NCBI GenBank assembly: GCA_023388075.1
Contig: JAEWGX010000074.1
Coordinates: 1 to 15,937 of the forward strand
Direction of reading: 5' to 3'
Source: Pseudomonadota bacterium
Lineage (GTDB): Bacteria; Pseudomonadota; Gammaproteobacteria; Burkholderiales; Burkholderiaceae_E
Length of the DNA stretch: 15,937 nt
This document shows, piece after piece, positions 6,799-12,258 of this stretch (positions within the stretch are counted from its first letter, which is position 1; each line of letters opens with the position of its first letter). The notes below the pieces were generated by a model. That model saw only the letters and a list, made by a program, of their open reading frames with translations. It was not told where the DNA came from and ran no database searches. A program made the position numbers and the translations under genes.

Positions 6799-7698
6799 GT
6801 GACACCCTCCGGCGACGCCGCGGCCCTGCTGAGGGCGAATCGCCACGGCATTCTCTGCATGTGCGCCGCGATGGCGTGCTTCGTCGCGAACGATTCGCTG
6901 GTCAAGTACGCGAGCCAGTCGATGGCGAGCGCGCAGCTGGTCTTCATCCGGGGGGTGCTGGCGTCGCTCCTGGTGCTCGCGCTGGTGCGCTCGACCCGGG
7001 CGCTGCACCACGCGGGCGAGATGGTCCGGGGCACGGTGGCCGCTCGCGCCTGGGTCGACGCGGTCGCCACCTTCACCTATCTGCTCGCGCTGTTCCACCT
7101 GCCTCTGGTCAACGCGACCGCCATCATGATGACCGCGCCGCTCTTCATCGCGCTGATCGCCGCGAGAATGATGCACGAGCGGGTGGGTCCCGGACGCTGG
7201 CTCGCGATCCTGGCGGGATTCGGCGGCGTGCTGCTGGTGATCCAGCCGCGGGCCGAAGGCTTCAACGCCTGGTCGCTCGTGTGCCTGGCGGGGACCGTCC
7301 TGATGGCGGTACGCGACGTGATGACGCGCCATATCGCGCCCGGCGTGCCGTCGTCGGTGGTCACCCTGGCGACGGCGATTGCCGTCACGCTGCTGTCCGG
7401 CGCGGTTTCGGTGGTGGAAGGCTGGCGGCCCTTCGGCGTGTTCGAAGGGGCGCTGCTCGCCTTCGCCGCGTTGTTCCTCGCCGGCGGGTACTACTTCATC
7501 GTCGCCGGAATGCGTCACGGCGAACTGTCGGTGATCGGCCCGTTCCGCTACTCCGGGCTGCTGTGGGCCGTGATCATCGGCTTCCTGGTCTGGGGAGACG
7601 TCCCGAACGCGCTCGGCTGGATCGGTATCGCGCTGGTGGCCTTGTCGGGACTGTACGTGGTCTACGGCGAACGGCGACGGGCAAGCCGCACGCGATAG
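6799..7698 (+). CDS. DMT-superfamily transporter (EamA family)
   Basis: This 299-residue inner-membrane protein has about ten hydrophobic helices arranged as two EamA repeats (about residues 12-145 and 155-290). The first repeat has the typical motif LVNATAIMMTAPLFIALIAARMMHERVG, the second the matching GELSVIGPFRYSGLLWAVIIGFLVWGDVP. Members move amino acids, nucleotides or other metabolites, usually outward; nothing here fixes the substrate. The start is a GTG at 6799 with only a weak AGG upstream. A later start would remove part of the first helix, so I keep the GTG. It diverges from the MFS gene and lies 101 bases upstream of the glutathione transferase gene on the same strand; that gap is enough for a separate promoter. 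Confidence 0.88.
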   Translation: MTPSGDAAALLRANRHGILCMCAAMACFVANDSLVKYASQSMASAQLVFIRGVLASLLVLALVRSTRALHHAGEMVRGTVAARAWVDAVATFTYLLALFHLPLVNATAIMMTAPLFIALIAARMMHERVGPGRWLAILAGFGGVLLVIQPRAEGFNAWSLVCLAGTVLMAVRDVMTRHIAPGVPSSVVTLATAIAVTLLSGAVSVVEGWRPFGVFEGALLAFAALFLAGGYYFIVAGMRHGELSVIGPFRYSGLLWAVIIGFLVWGDVPNALGWIGIALVALSGLYVVYGERRRASRTR

Positions 7699-7746
7699 CG
7701 ATCCACTGGCTGGCGTGCCTCCCGGTGCGGGCCTGCTCCTGCCGGC

Positions 7747-7755
7747 TGCGATAAT
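7747..7755 (+). promoter_or_regulatory. Weak extended -10 promoter candidate for the glutathione transferase gene
   Basis: TG-C-GATAAT (-10 hexamer at 7750-7755, preceded by the TG of an extended -10) lies 44 bases before the start codon at 7800, in the gap after the DMT gene. There is no recognisable -35 at the right distance, so the call is weak. Confidence 0.25.
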
Positions 7756-7799
7756 GGCAGCGGCTGCGCGTGGCAACCCGAACTCCGCCGGAGGCCCTC

Positions 7800-8465
7800 A
7801 TGACCGATGACTTCACGCTCTACATCGACACCCGGTTCCTCAGCCCCTACGCGATGTCCGCGTTCGTGGCCCTGACGGAAAAGGGTGCTCCATTCCAGCT
7901 GAAGAAGATCGATCTCGCGGCACGGGAGCACCTGGAGCCGCACTACGCCGCCCTCTCGCGCACCCGGCGGATCCCGACCCTCGCCCAAGGCGCGTTCCGG
8001 CTCTCCGAATCCTCCGCGATCGCGGAATACCTCGAGGACGTGCTGCCGCCGCCGCAGCACTATCGCCTCTACCCGGAGGACGCGCGCCACCGCGCCACCG
8101 CCCGGCAGATCCAGGCGTGGCTGCGCAGCGACCTCATGCCGATACGCGGAGAGCGCAGCACCGAGTACGTGTTCCTGGAACCGCCGCACAAGCGGCTGTC
8201 CCGCGAGGCAGCCGCCGCGGCCGCCACCCTCTTCGAGGCGGTCGAGTCCTGGCTGCCTCCCGGCGCGGACCATCTCTTCGGCGAGTGGTGCATCGCGGAC
8301 ACCGACCTCGGCCTCATGCTGAACCGGCTTCTCCTGGCTGGCGACCAGGTGCCGGAGCGGCTGGCCGCCTATGCCCGCCACCAGTGGCAGCGCCCGTCGG
8401 TGCGGACGTGGGTCACGCAGGCGCGCCAGGTTGCCGGGCTCGGCAGCGATCCCCAGCCCCTGTGA
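7800..8465 (+). CDS. yfcF: Glutathione S-transferase, YfcF-like
   Basis: This 221-residue cytoplasmic protein closely resembles the E. coli glutathione transferase YfcF from memory of that sequence. Shared segments include LSPYAMSAFVALTEKG, TRRIPTL with the cis-proline at 59, LSESSAIAEYLED (the Glu70-Ser71 pair binds the glutathione gamma-glutamyl group), ARQIQAWLRSDLMPIR and LFGEWCIADTDLGLMLNRL. The thioredoxin-like domain covers about residues 5-85 and the all-helical domain about 95-210. YfcF has glutathione transferase and peroxidase activity and contributes to oxidative stress resistance; the same role is inferred here. GGAGG ends seven bases before the ATG at 7800 and fixes the start; the open frame extends upstream to 7770 but without support. 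It converges on the fccB-like gene with only 13 bases between stops. Confidence 0.93.
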   Translation: MTDDFTLYIDTRFLSPYAMSAFVALTEKGAPFQLKKIDLAAREHLEPHYAALSRTRRIPTLAQGAFRLSESSAIAEYLEDVLPPPQHYRLYPEDARHRATARQIQAWLRSDLMPIRGERSTEYVFLEPPHKRLSREAAAAAATLFEAVESWLPPGADHLFGEWCIADTDLGLMLNRLLLAGDQVPERLAAYARHQWQRPSVRTWVTQARQVAGLGSDPQPL

Positions 8466-8478
8466 CGACGCAAGCGGT

Positions 8479-9750
8479 TCAACCCAGCGTGTCGGCCCAG
8501 ATGTTGGCCGCCCAGCTGTGGGCGTACCGGCCCTCCAGCTCGCTCGGCTCCGCTGACAATCCACCCGACCCGCGTACCGCGAGGAACGTCGCCCGCGCCT
8601 CGTCGTAGGCGTGGACCGAGGCGACGTGGATCACGTCGGTATCGGAGACGAAGCTGTAACAGGTGTTGGTCAGCATCGGACGAGCCTGCGGCGCGGCGCC
8701 CGAGAGCAGGTCCACCACCGCCGCGGCGCAGACCTTGGCGTGCTGGTTGGCCATGTGCGCGGACTTCGGCATCAGCGGTGCGGTCTGGATCGCGTCCCCG
8801 ATCACATGGACATTCGGCGCCTGCGTCGACTCGAAGGTGAGGAAGTCGACCGGACACCAGCGGCCATTCGCGGTCGCGAGCCCTGCCTGGCGCGCGACGT
8901 CGCCCGCGCGCTGCGGCGGTATGACGTTGAGCACGTCGCCCGCCACCCGGTCCCCGAGCTCCGAGATCGCCGCCTTGGCGCCGGGCTCGACGTCGACCGT
9001 GTGAAACCGCGGGCGGTACTCGACGATGCCGCCATAGCGCTCCTTCCACACCCGTTTGAAGAGCGCGCCTTTCGAGACCACGTCGGGATTGGCATCCAGG
9101 ACCAGCACCCGGGACCTGGGCTTCTCGCGGCTGAAGTAGTGCGCCACCTGGCAGGCGCGCTCGTACGGGCCCGGCGGGCAACGGTAGGGCGCGGGCGGCA
9201 CCGTCAGCACGAAGGTGCCGCCGTCCGCCATCGACTCGAGTTGCGCTCGCAGTGCCTGCGTCTGCCAACCGGCCTTCCAGGCATGCAGGATCCCCTCACG
9301 GGCAGCCGGCGCCTGCAGCCCCGGCAGTTCGTTCCAGATGAAGTCGACGCCTGGCGATAGCACCAGGCGGTCGTAGGGCAGCGATCCGCCGCCGGCCAGG
9401 ACAGCCGCGCGACGCCCCGGATCGATCGACGCCACCCGGTCCGCGACGATCCGCACGCCGTGCCGCTCCAGGCCGCGCCGATCCATCGCCAGGTCCTCGA
9501 TGCGCCGCGAGCCCCCGAGCACCAGGTTCGACAACGGACAGGAGACGAAGCGGTCGTCGGGCTCGACCAGTGTCACCTCGATGCGACCGGCGCTCCAATG
9601 CCTCACGTACTTCGCCGCGGTGGCGCCGCCGTAGCCGCCGCCTACCACCAGCACCTTCGGCATCGGCTCGGCCGCGACGGCCATGCGGAAGATCCCGGCC
9701 GCGCAGGCTCCCGCTGCGGCACCCTGCCGGAGGAAGTCGCGCCGTTTCAC
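8479..9750 (-). CDS. fccB: Flavocytochrome c sulfide dehydrogenase, flavoprotein subunit (FccB/SoxF type)
   Basis: This 423-residue periplasmic flavoprotein is expected to oxidise sulfide (or a related sulfur species) and pass electrons to the adjacent cytochrome c. A Tat signal is present (RRDFLRQGAAAG from residue 3, AVAAEP near 25-29). The FAD-binding VLVVGGGYGGATAAKYV (33-49) follows. Cys71 in VSCPLSN aligns with the cysteine that covalently holds FAD in the Allochromatium enzyme. Cys191 in YRCPPGPYERA and Cys364 in NTCYSFV match its redox-active disulfide pair. The C-terminal FCSD flavin-binding domain ends in the characteristic YAHSWAANIWADTLG. The GTG start at 9750 shares four bases (GTGA) with the stop of the upstream cytochrome gene, which indicates translational coupling. 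It is the last gene of the eight-gene molybdoenzyme-Sox operon. Some family members act on other substrates, so the sulfide role is inferred. Confidence 0.9.
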   Translation of the reverse strand: MKRRDFLRQGAAAGACAAGIFRMAVAAEPMPKVLVVGGGYGGATAAKYVRHWSAGRIEVTLVEPDDRFVSCPLSNLVLGGSRRIEDLAMDRRGLERHGVRIVADRVASIDPGRRAAVLAGGGSLPYDRLVLSPGVDFIWNELPGLQAPAAREGILHAWKAGWQTQALRAQLESMADGGTFVLTVPPAPYRCPPGPYERACQVAHYFSREKPRSRVLVLDANPDVVSKGALFKRVWKERYGGIVEYRPRFHTVDVEPGAKAAISELGDRVAGDVLNVIPPQRAGDVARQAGLATANGRWCPVDFLTFESTQAPNVHVIGDAIQTAPLMPKSAHMANQHAKVCAAAVVDLLSGAAPQARPMLTNTCYSFVSDTDVIHVASVHAYDEARATFLAVRGSGGLSAEPSELEGRYAHSWAANIWADTLG

Positions 9751-10115
9751 CGGCCCCGCCCCGGTGCGGCCAGCGCGGCGGCGCCGTCCCGGCCTTCCGG
9801 CTGGCCGGCGAAGAAGGCGGCGATGCGCTCGAGCTGCTCGTCGCTGTAGCCCTTCGCGATCTGGGTCATCACGGTGGCGCTGCGCTCGCCCGACTTGAAG
9901 GCACGCAGGCTGGCGAGGAGCGCCTCGATTGGCTGGCCCGCGAGCGGCGGCAGCGCGTCGCCCAGGGTGTGGCCGTCGGTGCCGTGGCACGCCGTGCACG
10001 TCGCGGCGAGCCGGGCACCGTCGTCGGCCCGCACTCCTTGGGGCAGGAGAAGCGCCACGGCAAGCAGCGCCCCCGGCAAAGTCACGCGACGCAGGCACCC
10101 CAGGTCCATCACCAT
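9747..10115 (-). CDS. fccA: Monoheme cytochrome c, probable partner of FccB (FccA/SoxE type)
   Basis: This 122-residue protein has a cleavable signal peptide (LPGALLAVALLLPQGVRA, cleavage near residue 30) and a single class-I heme site CTACH (Cys40, Cys43, His44). Met83 in TVMTQIAKGYSDEQLERIAAF is the likely axial ligand, in the pattern of c553-like cytochromes. It carries one heme, as does the fccA product in several betaproteobacteria, whereas the Allochromatium subunit has two. It would accept electrons from the flavoprotein encoded directly downstream, with which it overlaps by four bases. The ATG at 10115 lies 7 bases after the soxA stop; a second ATG at 10109 is also possible. The proline- and glycine-rich C-terminus beyond residue 105 is outside the cytochrome fold. 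Confidence 0.85.
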   Translation of the reverse strand: MVMDLGCLRRVTLPGALLAVALLLPQGVRADDGARLAATCTACHGTDGHTLGDALPPLAGQPIEALLASLRAFKSGERSATVMTQIAKGYSDEQLERIAAFFAGQPEGRDGAAALAAPGRGR

Positions 10116-10122
10116 CACCGAC

Positions 10123-10890
10123 CTACGGGCGCACGCCGGGCGCTTCCAGCGGCATGCCGGCCGCGCGCACCGCCAGGTAGGCTTCGAGCTGGATGAGCTC
10201 GGGCGCATTGAACGGCGGCACCACGGCGCGCACGCCGCTCATGCAGTTGCGCAGGCGACGCTGCACCGAACCGACCGACTGCCACTCGAGGCGATAGATC
10301 GGGTAGGCGTTGGCATGCCCCTGAGTGATCGGGGCGCCGGCGAGCCGCCGGCCCCAGTTCTGGTCGTGGCACTGCGCACAGGAGAGATCGAGCTGGCCGA
10401 TGCGGCGGAAGAAGAGCGCACGACCGGCTTCGGCCGCCGCGCGCGTGTCCAGGTCGTCCGGCGGCGAGACCGGCATGCCGCGCGACTGCAGCGCGACGAA
10501 GCTCTCGAGCGCGAGCAGGCCGTCGCTCTCGGCCGCCAGCGCCGGTGCCTGCTGGTGATGTTCGCGGCATCGATTGACGCGTTGACCCAGGGTCATCACG
10601 GCGCCGGCGCGCGGCTGGAACTTCGGGTAGGTGGCTGCGACGCCGCGCATGCTGCGATCGGCACGGCCATGGCAGTCGGCACAGGCCTTGCCGGCCGCGC
10701 CGGTCGGGGCGTTCCAGGCCGCTTCGCCATCGCCCACCCACAGCATTGCGGGATTCTGGGTGTCGTCGCGCTGCATCGCGCGAGTCGACTCGCCCATGAA
10801 CTCCGCGCCGGACTGTGGCGGTCGCGGCCCGGTCGCCGCGAGCGCGAGCGCGAGCATCGCGCCGACCGCCGGTATCCCTGCGCCCGGCAT
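10123..10890 (-). CDS. soxA: Diheme cytochrome c SoxA, sulfur-oxidation L-cysteine S-sulfurtransferase subunit
   Basis: SoxA pairs with SoxX in the periplasm and couples thiosulfate to the cysteine of SoxYZ, releasing two electrons. The 255-residue product has a signal peptide (residues 1-20) and two heme sites, CADCH (70-74) and CAQCH (171-175), so it is a diheme type. Two further cysteines, Cys108 (NRCRE) and Cys216 (RRLRNC), match the distal heme ligands of Rhodovulum SoxA, where the second carries the catalytic persulfide. Family hallmarks include NPAMLWVGDGEAAW, LSCAQCHDQNWGRRL, QGHANAYPIYRLEWQ and GVRA. Its start overlaps the soxZ stop (TGATG at 10888-10892; an adjacent GTG at 10893 is the alternative). 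It is followed after seven bases by the fccA-like gene, not by soxB. Confidence 0.93.
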   Translation of the reverse strand: MPGAGIPAVGAMLALALAATGPRPPQSGAEFMGESTRAMQRDDTQNPAMLWVGDGEAAWNAPTGAAGKACADCHGRADRSMRGVAATYPKFQPRAGAVMTLGQRVNRCREHHQQAPALAAESDGLLALESFVALQSRGMPVSPPDDLDTRAAAEAGRALFFRRIGQLDLSCAQCHDQNWGRRLAGAPITQGHANAYPIYRLEWQSVGSVQRRLRNCMSGVRAVVPPFNAPELIQLEAYLAVRAAGMPLEAPGVRP

Positions 10891-11216
10891 CACGCTTCAT
10901 TCACTTGCAGCGACTTGCGCTCGGTCTGGGAGAATCCGCTGTCGCCCTCCCAGGTGAACTCGAGCGTGCCGCTCTCCGTCGCGATCGCGTGGATCGCCAG
11001 ATAGGGGTTGGCCGCGACGGCGGGATGAAGCTCTGCCTCGATCAGCGTCTCCCCGTTGTAGCGGCAGGTGAACCGGCGGATGATGTCGCGCGGCAGCACC
11101 TTGCCATCCGCCCCCGGCCGGTAGCCGGTCTCCATCGGATGGCCGATCAGCGCGCGGATCTCGAACACCTCGCCGCGGCGTGCCGCCGCGGGCATGTGGA
11201 TCAGCGCCCGTGCCAT
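10890..11216 (-). CDS. soxZ: Sulfur carrier complex subunit SoxZ
   Basis: SoxZ forms a heterodimer with SoxY that carries sulfur intermediates on the SoxY cysteine. The 108-residue product has the normal length and no signal peptide of its own; in this family it is carried to the periplasm with SoxY by the Tat system. Recognisable pieces are the MARALIHMPAAARRGEVFEIRALIGHPMETGYR start, IIRRFTCRYNGE, and the closing TLEFTWEGDSGFSQTE strand pair. The ATG shares its A with the soxY stop (TGATG at 11214-11218), and its own stop overlaps the soxA start. The sequence extends with no gap through the core immunoglobulin-like fold, so it looks intact. Confidence 0.93.
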   Translation of the reverse strand: MARALIHMPAAARRGEVFEIRALIGHPMETGYRPGADGKVLPRDIIRRFTCRYNGETLIEAELHPAVAANPYLAIHAIATESGTLEFTWEGDSGFSQTERKSLQVNEA

Positions 11217-11713
11217 CAGCTCACCTCGCCTTCGATGCAGGCGGCAAGGGTCACCACCACGTCCGCCGAGTGCTGCCACCAGCTTCCATCGCTCATGCCC
11301 GCCACCGCGACCAGTGTCTGCGACGTGGCCAGCCGGATGCGCGTCGCCACCTCCGCCTTGCCGATGCGCGATCCGAGTCGGAAGCGAATCACGTCCGGCA
11401 GCGGATTGCGCTCGTTGAAGAGGCCGATCGCGACCACGCGATCCCCGGCGGTCATCGGGCTGTCGACGCGGATCGTCACCGGCACGGTGTTGCCGTTGTC
11501 GATGAGCTGTGCGACCTCCAGTGTGACCCTGCCCGCCTGCGCCTTCGCGCCGCCGGTGAAGTCGGCGATCGCCGCCGCCATCGCAGGCGGCGTTGCTCCT
11601 GCAGGCCGCAAGGCGAGGAGCAGCGGCGCGGAGGCGCCGGCCGCGAGCAGCCGACGACGCATCGACGTCGTCTGCGTCGCCGCTGCGACCGCGCCGCGCG
11701 TCGTTCCGCTCAT
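11216..11713 (-). CDS. soxY: Sulfur carrier protein SoxY with unusual C-terminal arm
   Basis: SoxY carries sulfur intermediates as conjugates on a C-terminal cysteine. This 165-residue product has a Tat-like signal (MRRRLLAAGASAPLLLALRPAGA from residue 18). The SoxY core follows, recognisable in LEVAQLIDNGNTVPVTIRVDSPM, VAIGLFNERNPLPDV and RIRLATSQTLVAVAGMSDG. In the well-studied proteins the chain ends Gly-Gly-Cys-Gly-Gly. Here it ends TLAACIEGEVS: the cysteine (Cys159) is kept, but the flanking glycines are Ala-Ala before and Ile-Glu after, and six residues follow it. The bases at 11216-11250 read cleanly, so this is not an obvious frameshift. The ATG at 11713 overlaps the soxX stop by four bases (ATGA). 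Confidence 0.9.
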   Translation of the reverse strand: MSGTTRGAVAAATQTTSMRRRLLAAGASAPLLLALRPAGATPPAMAAAIADFTGGAKAQAGRVTLEVAQLIDNGNTVPVTIRVDSPMTAGDRVVAIGLFNERNPLPDVIRFRLGSRIGKAEVATRIRLATSQTLVAVAGMSDGSWWQHSADVVVTLAACIEGEVS

Positions 11714-12258
11714 CGCGCCACCACTGCCGATTCGTGCGGCGGCCGTGGCTCTCGCAGGGTCAGCAGCCAGGCCACCACGTCCTCGATCTGCTGCGCGTCC
11801 AGGATCGGACGTCCCCGATACTGAGCCGCGACGCGATCGAGACCATCGATCCGGAAGTACGCCGGCATGATGGTTTCAGGGTTGACACGGCGGGCATCGA
11901 CGATGCGCAGCCGCAGCTGAGCGGCTGTCGCGCGCAGGCCCACGCCGGCGAGATCGGTGGCCAGGTCACCCTGGAAGCGCTCCTCCGGCATCGGCGCCGC
12001 ATGGCACAGCAGGCAGAGCCCCGTCTGGCGGCTGGCAACGATGGCACGCCCGCGCGCCGGGTCGCCGCTCACCGCGCCCGGCAGGACGTCGGCGATGCCG
12101 TCGCCCGCGATGGTCACCGGCGCGGCCAGGCCATCGTACGAGGGCGGCCGGGAGCCGTCGGCGGCAGCGGCGCCTGCAGCCGCGGCGATCGCGACCAGCG
12201 CCGCGACACGAGCGGCAAGGCCTGCGTCGATGGCAACCAACCGGCCCTTCGGCGCCAT
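11710..12258 (-). CDS. soxX: Monoheme cytochrome c SoxX
   Basis: SoxX is the electron-accepting partner of SoxA in the SoxXA thiosulfate-coupling enzyme. The 182-residue product has a basic N-terminus and a hydrophobic signal (about residues 16-34). It carries one heme site, CLLCH (Cys82, Cys85, His86), with Met131 in NPETIMPAYF as probable axial ligand. The segments FQGDLATDLAGVG, LRLRIVDARRVNPETIMPAYF and QQIEDVVAWLLTL are typical of SoxX. Its ATG at 12258 shares its A with the stop codon of the molybdoenzyme large subunit (TGATG), and its stop overlaps soxY. That junction is what ties the Sox genes to the upstream molybdoenzyme. Confidence 0.92.
   Translation of the reverse strand: MAPKGRLVAIDAGLAARVAALVAIAAAAGAAAADGSRPPSYDGLAAPVTIAGDGIADVLPGAVSGDPARGRAIVASRQTGLCLLCHAAPMPEERFQGDLATDLAGVGLRATAAQLRLRIVDARRVNPETIMPAYFRIDGLDRVAAQYRGRPILDAQQIEDVVAWLLTLREPRPPHESAVVAR

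Noticed and set aside
4256..6802. An 848-codon open frame on the + strand across psd, the cupin and the MFS gene.
   Set aside because: It is antisense to clear psd and MFS genes and runs through the cupin in another frame. Its product is rich in Arg, Glu, Gly and His without any domain. Long antisense frames are expected at this G+C content.
3939..7076. A 1045-codon open frame on the - strand spanning psd to the DMT gene.
   Set aside because: It lies in the wrong frame relative to the psd and MFS genes on the same strand and antisense to the cupin and DMT genes; the composition is Arg/Gly/Ala-rich with no domain.
8466..8478. Possible terminator between the convergent yfcF and fccB genes.
   Set aside because: Only 13 bases separate the stops and no stem or T-run is present.
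9751..10098. Upstream extension of the fccB frame, which might suggest a fused cytochrome-flavoprotein.
   Set aside because: The extension overlaps the cytochrome gene in a different frame and contains no heme motif of its own. The Tat signal right after the GTG at 9750 marks the true N-terminus.
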